Shown: piece after piece, positions 24,301-35,327 of the stretch
Layout of the letters: every line of letters starts with the position of its first letter
Numbering within the stretch: position 1 is the stretch's first letter
Assembly (NCBI RefSeq): GCF_000208865.1
Contig: NC_018393.1
Location: 3,800,714-3,864,713, forward strand
DNA length: 64,000 nucleotides
DNA from: Neospora caninum Liverpool
Lineage: Eukaryota > Apicomplexa > Conoidasida > Eucoccidiorida > Sarcocystidae
Direction: 5' to 3'
Translations under genes and position numbers: made by a program
The notes under the pieces: model-generated
The model's input: only the letters and a program-made list of their open reading frames with translations
What the model was told of the DNA's origin: nothing
Databases searched by the model: none

Positions 24301-27300
24301 TTTGTTTCTGCCGTGTCGCCTCTTCCGGCGCATTTTTCGGGTGAGAGCAAAACGGTTTTTGTACAGGGGGAAAAAGATGGAACAGCGGCAGCGGCGGAAG
24401 CTACCCGTGCAGCGCGTCGGAGGAATAACGTGGAAGCCTTGGTGGCAGATCCTATGTCGACAGTGGAGGAGAGAACAGGGGACGGAGGCAGTTGTCACGG
24501 TCGCCTGTCACCAAGAACTCTCTCGGAGCGTGGCAGGAGCGCACACGCGTCTCCCGATGCACGAACTTCGACAGCAGGTGTCTACGCGACCGCAAAGCAA
24601 CACGAGAGGTGGAACATCTGCGCAGACGGTTCCATTCATTCTTCTGCATCGTTGTTTGAAACGGCTTCGATGCACAGCCCTCCCCCTGACTCTCACACAG
24701 AGCACGTCGACCCAGCAGCTGCGACGTCAGTGAAACACAGCGGAGACTCGAGAACGGCAGAGGCCACTCAGCTTCCGGAAGAAGGCAGACGACAGCTGAC
24801 GCCGTCCGTTCTTCGTTTGGCTTTATTCTCCGTAGACGATCTGGTCGTGCTGTTGCGAGGACTGGAGCTTGCGCGATGCTGCAGCAGACCGTTGGCCACC
24901 CAGGCGCTGCGCGTTCTGGAGCGGAGAAAATCGGAAGTCACCGCCGGGCATCTTCCTGCTCTTCTCAGCGGCCTTGCCACCGTAGGCGGAGGTGGGGAGC
25001 ATCCCCTTTTGGCGGCGCGAGGTCGTCCAGAGTCGGTTTCTATGGAGCAGGGCGCAAAGTCCAGACCTGAACTCGACGCAGGGAGAAGCCAGGGGTCGAC
25101 ACCTGCGTCCAGCATTCTGGAAGATCTTATCGAAACGGTAAGTGCACGCGGCGATCGGCCGGTTGGGTTCCGCCTGGCACCTGTCGCAATTGTCTGTGTC
25201 GTGTTTAGGTTCTCATGGGCCAGTAGCACCGCATGCCGTCTACAGCTCACACAGGCGAACGTCCGGATGACGAGGGGGGGGCTTTCATCCCGTGAAGTTC
25301 GCAGTTTTTACGTGTGGTCTGAAGCTGTGAGTAGCCGAGAATGGGCGTTATGGGAAAGGGACGCACTAGGAGGTCTCGGGTTGCAGTTTTGCACCGTGCA
25401 CTGAATATCTGAAGTTGCATCTCGCCACGCCCCGGCACAAACGACTAGGCATCACAGTCTGGCCACGCCAGAAAGGGTCACGTCTCGTGCACGGAACCAG
25501 TTGTCCAGCAATCCGAACAGATATGGCGCTGGATGCCGAAGGCTTCACACTCATGTTTTCTGTTCTTTGCGGTCCCTTGCCTCTGGTCGAAGCACATTGG
25601 AGCTCTGAGCGACGAAGAGATCCCAACTTGCATCTGGGCAGCGTATGCTCTGGGCATCCCTGCGATTTCGTCTTCGCTCCGAAATGGAGTTGACGAACAC
25701 AGGGTTAGCGCTGCGTCCAGCAGCAATGGTGAACACCGAGTGGACGCGGAGCGCCGACCTCGCGCGGGTGCGCTTGTGAAGCTTGTTCGTCGATTCCTCG
25801 GAGCATCGTTAAATGCGTCAGGCCCCCTCTTGCACTTGCTTCAGGTAAGGACAGTCCAAAGTGGCGGCTGGTCCCTCTATTCGAATCCTCAGAGCCCAAG
25901 ACGCGTGGGTGGACGTTTCTGCAACTGTTTTGTATATTCCCTATGGATGTGAGGGTAAGGCGGAAGGCGCTGTTGAGGATGTTAAGTTCCTCTTGTCGTG
26001 GTGTGCGTCTGTACGGTTGGGCTGTGTGCTACGTGTTGTGTCTTTTCACCAGGTGGTGGGCGTGTGCTTTCGCCTAGATGCATTAAGGAACCCACATCTG
26101 CAGCAGCCGGAAGAACTTGGGCGTTTCGCCGAGCTTGTTGAGGGGAGTCCAATGATTCTGTCAGCAGGGAATCTAAGCGGTGCGAGTTCGTGTACAAGTT
26201 TTTCCGCGAGATATCTTGTGGCTCGGTCCGCACTCGCAAGTGCTGGGAGCCGCGAGATCGATGGGCGTCCAATAAGCGAACAGTTCCATGGGGCTGGTAT
26301 ACCAGGAGCGGCCGGTGGAGGGCGCAGACAAGGTGACGATGCAGGAGACTCCGCTGAGTCCTCCGCCACTTCTCTATCCGAGGCTACAAGGCTGCGAGCC
26401 CTAGCAACCCGAAAAGCGGCGACGGCGGCTCTAGAGGAAAAAGGAGTAAGCGGGTTTTTTCCTGAATACGACATTCATAGAATCTTTGGGGGACTTTTGC
26501 TCGTGGCTCTGCGTGCCTTCGCGTGATATGAAGGAGCGCCTAACTTTGAACAATTTTTGGTTCGTATTGTGTTTTATGTTCAGCTCGTATGCACCCACGA
26601 TCTGCCTGTCTTCCCCTTCACCGTGGATATGGCGTTTAATCGGCCCCTTCTTCGCAGTGGAGCGCGAAACGCTGGAGACAATCAAAGGATCGAGAGGGAA
26701 GGAGTCACATTTGGTGGGGCACCGCGGTGGACACGGGACATGGTCAACTGCGAAGCCCACACGCACCCTCAGGAATCCCGAGCCGACGTGCGAGAAAATG
26801 GGAATCTCGCGTATCTCGCAAGACCACCAACTCGAAAAGAGGGAGACAGTGAATTCGAAGCCCCTGCACTTTTCACGGCGCCTTTTCCTAGATCGGCGCT
26901 CTCGCCTCCCAAACCAGTTTGGTCCCACACCTGGCGAGTCCCAGATGCAGGGTTTCAAGCACCCAGTGCAGCGACAGGACGGGCCGAGCATGTGTACCCC
27001 TGGTCTCCGACACGGGGATCCCCGGAGATTTGCTCAGGCAGTCGAGAATCCCCATTGGGGGCCGACATGGGCGATGTGAGCTCTGTCGCTGTTTTTGTCG
27101 TTGGCAGCCGTAGGTCACTTTGTCTCATTGATTTAAACCTCCTCCCGGCCGGTCAGATTGAAAGAGAAGTCCCTCCCCCACATGATGGCTCAAACACAAA
27201 GCCTCCTCAATATTGCCAAGGAGAGGACGCCTCGTTCACGCGCTGGGAACTTGATTTAGGCAACCAGTCAGCAGAGAGAGACGCTGTACTGCCAGCAACT

Positions 27301-27994
27301 CGTTCGGGGGTGGGATCACGCGAGCAGACGCTGGTGGAGAGCGAAGGAAAGGCGGTGACCAAGGAACTTAACAAACGAGTGACATTCGTTTCGAAGAGCG
27401 AACTGGAGCATTCAGGTTGGCGATTTGGGCCATATGAGCAGCTTCGGTAAGTTGGTCGACAAAGAAATGAAGTTCACGGGATAGTGGCTTATATGATGCC
27501 AGCGCTGCATGGGCACTGTGAGCGTAGAGCACGAGAAGCATGTACCAGCATTGGACTTGTAACCAGGGTCCCCCACATTCACATGTCCAGTCAGAGCGCC
27601 TCAACTCTATAAGGTTCTTGCTGGGAGGAGGGAGGGTCTGCGAGCTGTTCAGATTGTACACAGACGGACGGAGTGTCGCCCCAGCGTCACTGTGTAGTGC
27701 CGACGCTCTATTACCGCTTCTCCTAATTGGAGTCTGTGTTGACGGCTTCATGTCCCGTGGGACGTGCGGCAGGTTTTTTCTCGGAACTCCTCAACAACGT
27801 CCTAATGGGAACTCAGAGCCACTGTCCTTTTTGTCAAGTCACCCGTGCGGAACTAAACGTCTTTTGTTTCTTGTTAACTTGTCATCACTCCTGCTTCGGC
27901 ATGTCGTATCGCTGGTGTGTACCCTTTTCTTTTCTGCAGCGACCGTGTTTTGAAGGACCTAGGCTGGCAGGTTTTCTATGTGTCTGCCGGATAG
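18397..27994 (+). CDS. Large helical-repeat protein with divergent C-terminal RAP-like domain, probably organellar
   Basis: Eleven exons in phase give about 2,237 residues: 18397-21222, 21462-21589, 21632-21810, 22223-22718, 23295-23492, 23551-23764, 24028-25137, 25593-25844, 26053-26445, 26584-27446, 27940-27994. The chosen ATG opens an Arg-rich, acid-poor leader (MAKSVVAGLPSRPWGQRRR) suited to mitochondrial import. Blocks of short amphipathic helices recur (residues ~420-560, 1210-1345, 1570-1660, 1720-1800), as in FASTK/OPR-type RNA-binding proteins, separated by disordered inserts. The end, SELEHSGWRF near residue 2205 then LRDRVLKDLGWQVFYVSAG in exon 11, resembles the closing helix-strand of RAP domains; FTVDMAF near 1945 could be the domain's opening strand, leaving an insert of about 250 residues. 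RAP proteins in apicomplexans act mainly in mitochondrial or apicoplast RNA processing and ribosome assembly; that role is inferred here. The true start could be further upstream or downstream within exon 1. Confidence 0.68.
23016..23029 (+). repeat. Poly-G tract, 14 bases
   Basis: A run of 14 G in the intron between exons 4 and 5 of the RAP-like gene. It is the only long G run on this strand and is not part of any coding exon in the model. Confidence 0.9.
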
Positions 27995-29760
27995 GAAGGG
28001 CGGTCGAACTTTCTGTCGCGCATCCTCGAAGCACCATAAATTAAGGTACCCCTTCCTGACGTACGCTTACGTCTCAGGTGGCAATCATTTAGTGATATAA
28101 GAGAAAGGAAAAACTGGCCGCACACTAGGAGCTGTCAGGGGAATCAAAGAGAGGGCTGTCAGGGGGAACAGTTTCCCTTCGGCGTCATATGTCTCTGCAT
28201 CGGACGACTCTGTTCCAGCATGCTGAAAGCCCCACTAGGTTCTTTTGTTCCCCAATCATGGCCCTGTTCCAGAAGCGGGCGCCAAAGGCGTGTTTGCTGT
28301 CATGTGACCGGCGATTCGTTGTTGCGAGCAGCAAATGCCATGTTGAGTGATCTTCGTCCTGTACAAGCAGAACGTTCACGGGTTTCTACTACTTTGACGC
28401 AGGTGTTCCAGTGCTAGTTTGTGCTGTCGGAAGCGGTTGTTCTTTTGGATAGTCAACTTCGCTTCTTGCTGGCCTCAAATCGTGGGGAATGGATGCCTCA
28501 AGTGCATCCACGAGCAGAGCTCGGTTTGCCGTGTCCTTTCGTTGTCAGACAGGACACGCAGTGTAACAGATGGATGCAAAGGTTTACGTCTGATCCCTTC
28601 GCGATCAGGTTTACGACGGGCCCTTTGGTTGCCTACCGTTGTCCAGTTTGTTTTCACAACTTGCCACCGAAAGAGTTCTACGAAAACGGGTGCTCTGTCT
28701 GATACGGATGATCCTTGAGGTAACGAAGGCAGCATACGATTCCATATCGGCTGAGATTCAAGGAGGGACGAACATAGCATGATGGCAAAGAATTACCGGG
28801 CACATGGAACGTTTTTTTGAGAATACCGGTGAGAGAGTTTTAGTGGATATCGCTATGGACCGGAAGCCTCGTATACAATGTTCGGCACTGCATCATCACA
28901 GTAGACACGCTGTGACATTTCTGTGGGAACACCACGCCACCAGCATACTTACATATGTGGAGGAATGTGCTCGGTTTTCATCTCAGATTCGGAGATGGTG
29001 GCCGCCTCATGTTACGAGGATCATGCGCACACCGAGAGCACAGAGCAAAACAGTCAACGCCACGAGTTGCAAAGCTTTAGTCTTCTACATGGCATGTCGG
29101 TGCCGACCCGCACTCTTGTTTTTTTCAGCCGCACAGGAGGTTGCTGTCAGACCAGTGGGAATCTTGGTAAACACTGTGTGTGGATGTCTACATCCGCGCG
29201 GCATTGCCGTCTTGCATTTTCTGCCCAGTCATGGGAGAATAAAATCCCCTCCCTTTTCAGTCGAATTGTCGTCCATCCCAACCAGCTAACTTCTGCACGA
29301 ACTGGGAGCGGATCTGTGGCCAACAAAGGCTAGTAAGCTGCTGCCTTCAGTCGAGTCAGGGTGGTCATGGTGGGCCACTTGTGACCTGAGCGGGCCCGCC
29401 CGGGATAGGCGAGCCACTTGGTTTGGACTTAGCCTGAACAGCGCAATGCATTGCGGGAAGGTTCTGAATGCCCGTGTTTTTCTTCCTGGTTTGTGTAGCC
29501 TCCATGAGGCGGTCCCACACTGCAGAGACTGTGCGGTGGAAATGGAGCGATTGTTGGAGCAGCAGACATCTACCAAACAAATGTTCAAACAATCCCGGAT
29601 AGCAAGGATTTACGTTAAAGTGGAAGGCTCGTCCTACGAAGAAGCTGACTCGACGTGAGGTAGATGGTTCCGTAGAGGGGCATCTGTTACAATATTTGTT
29701 TCCTTCCGTTTGCGAAGTGACGTCGCATTTACACAAGGACTCTCGTCCGTGATACCGCAG
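27995..29760. other. Intergenic region between convergent genes
   Basis: Both neighbours end here, so it should hold two 3' untranslated regions. A plus-strand frame at 28421-28702 has the pairs CPFC and CPVC in its neighbourhood of cysteines but no supporting splice sites or start, and I do not call it a gene. Confidence 0.45.
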
Positions 29761-32745
29761 TCACACAACAGCAGTATCCTTGCTGTGATACAGGTCGCTC
29801 AGCTGCTTCCCCGAGCCGTCATCGATCGGGTTGCACTTGTGAACGCCGTCGTGCCAGTCAAACAGAAAGTGCTTCTGGTCCACTGAGAAAGTGTATTGCC
29901 GGCGACAGGTCGTCCCAGTGGTACATATATGAGTGAAGGTTTGCTGCCTGCATCTTCAAGGCCACCAAAAATAGCCAGATTGCTGTTTTCTTCCTGTCCC
30001 TTGACACATGCCCCACCTTCGGTCGAGCAGGTGTCGGGTGAGCGGCGGGTTTGCGTAGAGCCTCATCAAGCTGTTGATATGCGCTGCGCTGAATCATCTT
30101 GGCAGTGGAGAAAAGGGAAGGACATGCCAGCAAGGAAACCAGATTCGAGAACGCGGAGCTGCGGGTTCAGCTGCAGTCTCTCTGATTAACTTGGCTCTGT
30201 AGTCTGGACATGGCACTTCGGGTGAAACACATCCCTCACTGTCGAAGCAGCCCCAGAAAGCAGAGAGGCGAGCGGAGAGTTACTTGCGTGTTCTGCAATC
30301 GCTGTATCAGTTCCATTTCTTCTTTCTCTAACTTTGCAACAAGAGCCTCCGTCCGCGCTCTGATCATCTCTTCTTGCGCGACCCGTGCCTCATAGTTTTC
30401 CTGAGTTTTTTGCATTTTCCTGAGCTACACAGAAGCATCCAGCGATACGGGCGTAGATTGTTTCCGTCATGAGTTTTGCGACGCCTTCTTGGTCGCGCGG
30501 CACGTCCTGGTGGGCGTTCTATGTGTCGTGTTCTAGGTTGCCTGGTTGCGCGCCTGAGATGGCGAGATCCGAGATCATGTAGTTGCCGTTCAATGCTCGT
30601 ATTCCAGTACCCAACCGTGCACTGCTCCACTGGGACACCCCGCCTGTCATTCCATCGATTTCCGTTCTGCTTTTTGAAGTGCAGCGTGCAATAATTTGTA
30701 ATGTTTCACACCGCCTGTGGCAGGGGTCCAGTGTCGCTCCCCCCCCCTTTTCCAAGTTGCGCGCCCTTCCCTATGCAGCCACAGGTGGGCTAATCTCAGG
30801 AATGCTTATCTCCCTTGCAATGCCTACTTGTTCTTCCTCGCGCTTTTTCCTGACCTCCTCCTGTTGACGCCGGATTGCCACTGATCTCTCGTGATTGTAA
30901 CACCTCTCTTTGCTGTCTCTCAACCGCCGCTCCTCTGCTGCTTTAGCTTGCAATTGCTTTGCCCGTCTAGCATCGTCTCTGCAAATGACGTCACCCGTGT
31001 CCTGGACTCACTTTATCACCGGCCCACAATCGTAACACGTCATGAGATGCTACATCATCACGTTAGTCCACAAGCTTCTGACGGTGCCCAACTCAAATGC
31101 GTTCTTCCCTTTTCAATGACCGTGTGCTCACTTGCGTTGTTGCTCAGTTCTATGTCGCGCATTATCTCGCTTTTGTTGAGCCTGTTCGCGAAGAAGCAGG
31201 TTTTGAGTCTGTGCCTCTTTCATTCGTCTTACGCGCTCCCTTATCATCTGGCATGTCCAAAGCACATACACATGAAATGGTTCGGGACGGGTTTGCTGTG
31301 AGGAGCCCCATGAGCTGCACGTCATTCTTGGTGAGCGATAAGTCGCTATTGCCACTCCCTCCACAGTAGACGTCAGGTTCCAACTTCACTGTAACTCACA
31401 ACCTTTTGGACGGAAATCACTATCCTAGATCTCCAACACTATTCACGTCCCTGTCCAAGGAGGAAACAGAAGGGCCCGTGGGCCTTTAGTGTCCAAGTTC
31501 TACTCATGGCATTTGTACCAATTTTAGAGTGGAATACGGCAGCATGTAAGTTTACCAGCATTTATTCTCGCCCTGCGGCCGACAGTCAGTCTCAATCTGC
31601 TCGTGTTCCACGTTTCAGCCGATGCCCATGGATCCCGTCCTTCAACGACTGGAACATTCAGAGGGATCCTTGTATCGCGCAAACAGCAGTATCTTTCCCT
31701 CGCTTCCGGTTGACAGCTACTGCTTTACCTCATCCCGTCCCTCCTGCCGCAGCTCCTGACGCTGTTTGATTTCCTGGAGCTCCTGAGCCTTCCGGCGCGT
31801 CTCCTCGATCTTCTTCCATGCTCTCGCTTCCTCTTGCTGTGACCACATTCGCGTCATAGGCCGCTGTCTCAGATATCGATAGTCCTCGAAGACCGGCACG
31901 CGGTTATGACCCATTCCGATGCGTCTATCAGAGCTGTCGCAAACTGATAGGTCACTGTGTAAGGTAGGCTACCCGGTATGAATTAATGATGACAGCTTTT
32001 TGTTGTCGTAGCGCACTACATAGGGAGTCATTTTTCGTGGAAGGCACCTCTGGGATGAGGTGGCACAGGAGGAGGAAAGGGCTCCGATGAAACGGTTAGA
32101 GAGTCTTTCCGTTAGATTCGCAATAGAAGCCTATCATTCATCTGTTGCTGCGGTTGATTGTATTGTATGAACTTATTTATAGGGCGTGATTTGTGACGTC
32201 CTGGTCGCTTTGCTGCCGCCTGTGATGCAGGCTATACCGATGCACAATATGCGGCCATGTTCACCTGGTTGGTAATCGCTATCTTGGTTCATACCAGCAC
32301 TCTATATTTAAATGAATAAAATATTTGCAGCAACTTCTTCCCCTCTGGTTGACCGAACTGTCACCCAGAGCATTCGATATTATCGCAGTAACTCTACTAG
32401 TCGGATTTCTTCCGTCATGCAGTTGTTGACGGCTATTGGAACGCTGTCGTTTTTGCGGACCTAAGCGTCTCGCTATAGCTACTACCTTGTTCTACGGGTG
32501 GTTCGATTCTTGAGCAACGCTCGATGTGCCACCCAACCCCCTTTAACAATGTGGCTTCTCCTTTGGCACGATAGTAATCATGCGTCGCATCACGTGAATG
32601 CTGTCGGTCCATTAAGGAGGCCGTAAAGGCCAATCGTTACCTTAAGCAGAGCGATGCGGTTCGCGAGCAATTGGGCATCAAGCTCTGCCTGCTTTCTTGA
32701 GTCCTTTGCTGCGGCAAGGCTCAGTTTTACCGCCTCTGCCATCAT
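29761..32745 (-). CDS. Conserved-looking coiled-coil protein, possibly ciliary or cytoskeletal
   Basis: Seven exons in phase give 263 residues: 32641-32745, 31729-31836, 31132-31247, 30828-30978, 30284-30400, 30017-30097, 29761-29874. Almost all of residues 1-205 is a charged alpha-helix: LLANRIALLK, then QEEARAWKKIEETRRKAQEL (36-55), a Gln/Arg/Glu-rich middle, and LEKEEMELIQRLQNTQ near 185-199 followed by IQRSAYQQLDEAL. The end is a short globular-looking piece, FDWHDGVHKCNPIDDG, before the stop. The evenness of the splice phases and sharp motifs suggest a conserved eukaryotic family of microtubule or basal-body coiled-coil proteins, but I cannot name it. The start is the first of two adjacent ATGs in the first exon; further 5' exons are possible. 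Its neighbour across 27.9 kb is unrelated. Confidence 0.75.
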
Positions 32746-33039
32746 TGAGGAAGGCGTCTACGAAGATAGAAGGGACCACCTTCGTGTTTCTCTTCAGTCC
32801 TTTCCTGTCCGGGGGCTACACACACATGCAATCGGATAACCACCCGTGAAGCTAATTGGCCAACGAAGGGAAACAGGCTGAAGACCCATTTGACGTGATC
32901 GGTGCGGATACATCAGGCAAGCGCTGTTTAAACCCCAAAGGTTTTTTTTGCAAGTTGGCGAGAGAAAACGAGCAGAAAATGCGGCTCAACAGAACCCACA
33001 GTGGAGCAGACACCGCATCTGTGTAATACTTTCAGTGCC

Positions 33040-33139
33040 AGCCCATTTGAAGCAACTGCTTTAACTTGCATTACGGATAATAACCACGGAGCCCATTTGA
33101 AGCAACTGCTTTAACTTGCATTACGGACAATAACCACGG
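33040..33139. repeat. 50-base tandem duplication, two copies
   Basis: Copies at 33040-33089 and 33090-33139 begin AGCCCATTTGAAGCAACTGC and differ at a single position (GGATAAT versus GGACAAT). It lies about 300 bases upstream of the start of the coiled-coil gene on the minus strand, so it may duplicate part of its promoter. Confidence 0.95.
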
Positions 33140-35023
33140 GTAAGCAATGCACAATACTAAAATCCTGTGCAGAGCAGTATGAGACCGGTATTTCGGCTCC
33201 GGTGGGCTGGCTTCAGCACCGGCCTTTTGCTGCATCGTTTCGTGAGTCAGTCAGTTCGGAGGGAGTTTCTTTCAAGCAATGTCTCCTGGAGCAATAGCCT
33301 CCACAAGCTTCCGTCGTGCACAGATATCGATGGACAACAAAAATAGAGGCCCCGAAAGCAGAAACACCTCTTCCTGAGACGGCATATTGTCTCTTCCACA
33401 CTTTTTGTTCCATCCCATAGTAGTCTGTGAAGTATGGTGACTTGTGTGGAGGACTCCAGGGCGATCATTCAATATATATGCTGTCAATCAGCTAAATAGT
33501 GGCGCTCCATCGATTCCATCGACGACTACGGGGCAGTCAGCTTTCGTCCAGTTCCGAAAGAGGAAGCTACATGGCCTTTGTCCCAGCGGGAGAACGTCAG
33601 TGAGTCTTCCTATGGCTTGTTCCGCCTGCATTGTTCTCAAGGTATAGGACAAATGGCACAAAACGCACCTCCTCCTTTTGAAGTTAAAGAGGGGTCGGCA
33701 CGACACTTACTCGCGCACTACGAGCCTCAAAGAAGAAAACACAGTTGAGGCAGGTACAGGTTGACGACGCCCTCCTGTTACAACCGTTCGCGCTGAGTGG
33801 ATTTAAAGCGAAGGCCGTTGAATATTGTGCAGTGTGACCCCTCAACGTCGCACCCGAAGAGAGATCAAACTGAAAGACGACCATCTACGATCGCTGGCCG
33901 GGAATCAGGCCATTTCGCAAATGGCGTGGTTTCTCGGAGGAGCCTGGTGAGGAACGTTGATATTCGCTCGAGGAAACCGGCAACAGTATCCAGCAGTGGC
34001 TACACGACTGAGTATCCAGAGACGAGGATGGCATATGTGATTCTGCAAAATCACGTTGGTTGATTTTTACGCTAACCTATGAAACACACGGTGGACTGGA
34101 CTAAGTGGAGAGACGTGAGGCCTCCTCCGTACAGATACAACACATACGAGAGGTCGCCCGTTTGTGAGCATCATGTTGCAGTTTTGCTTTCTCGAATCAC
34201 AGTTGCTTAGCCTGGAAACCTCGCAATGCCTGCAGCTGCAGCCCCGAGGTCCTTTACATGTTGGCTCAACAGCCCCGCTGGTGCTTGCCATCCCCACACG
34301 CTACCATGTGGGGCCAGCCGAAGATGGAGCAGCTTCGCCACTACTGCCTGTCCAGTTATTTAAAGTACTTCCAGCAATATAAGTGGCTCAGCGAGCCGAT
34401 GCCACAACAGTCTCCTATGCCAGGAAACGGAATAGTTGAGCAAACGTAGTTGGAGAGAACCGCCTTTCTGCGGGCTGTCGCGTGACAACACACGAACCAG
34501 ATGACACTTAAAGCCGAAATCTGAAGTTTCCGTATATGTAAAACCTTGCCTAGGGGAATTCGAGGTCGAATTGCCGTCCCAAATGACCCAAAAAAAATCA
34601 GGACGAAAACAAATTACCCTCTACTACCTGGGCAGAGACTCCACCACACGTAGGTGCAGAGGTGGTCACATACATACGAGCTGGGTGCTCCGTCAGAGCC
34701 CACTTCACTGCGGTGCGGTGCCATCAACGACCCCACATCTACACGCTGTGGAGAATGTGTTTGTTTTCAGCGTCAAAAAACACGCAACGCCAGATGAGAG
34801 GGCGTCACATTCCAGTTTCAGTTCTGAAGACTCATATTGTAAAGCAGCTAGTCAACCACTCAACCCAAGGATACACGAAAACAATAAAACATCAGGGAGT
34901 TGACCACAGTTTGTCATGCCGCATGCGCACAAATGCATAGGATAGTGCTTCAGGGGACACTATGAGACCTCTAAGTGCACCCACTCGCAAATGCATCGAA
35001 TGCAGATACCATATCTTGAGTCT

Positions 35024-35187
35024 AGTTCACAACCTGTCTACGGCTTCTTCCGGTACACGGGACTTCTAAAGCCTTCAGCGGAAAAAGATCTGAATGTGAG
35101 TTTTGAGTTCACAACCTGTCTACGGCTTCTTCCGGTACACGGGACTTCTAAAGCCTTCAGCGGAAAAAGATCTGAATGTGAGTTTTG
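35024..35187. repeat. 82-base tandem duplication, two identical copies
   Basis: Copies at about 35024-35105 and 35106-35187 begin AGTTCACAACCTGTCTACGG and end TGAGTTTTG, with no difference seen inside the unit. They sit about 140 bases beyond the stop codon of the PP2C-like gene, probably inside its 3' untranslated region. The lack of divergence suggests a recent event. Confidence 0.95.
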
Positions 35188-35327
35188 ACGTAAATGTCTC
35201 ACTGCTGCGTAGGCATTCCACAAGCAAGTGCCGCATCGGCTTCACTGTGGTGTGCATGGCGACGAATTGACTGCTTCGTAGCATCTTTTGGACAAAGCAT
35301 GCAGATGCAGGTTTAATGCCAAACCAA

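Larger units (their letters stand above)
32746..35327. other. Intergenic region between two minus-strand genes, with two tandem duplications
   Basis: The left part is the likely promoter of the coiled-coil gene at 29761-32745 and the right part the 3' untranslated region of the pseudophosphatase gene. It contains a 50-base and an 82-base tandem duplication, listed separately. No coding frame has support. Confidence 0.5.

Noticed and set aside
27448..27450. TAA as the stop of the RAP-like gene
   Set aside because: It overlaps a perfect gtaagt donor, and splicing to 27940 restores a typical RAP-like ending; kept only as an alternative.
31200..31914. ATG at 31914 as start of the coiled-coil protein
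   Set aside because: An acceptor at 31837-31838 joins in phase to an upstream exon (32641-32745) whose end LLANRIALLK fits the motif, so 31914 lies in an intron.
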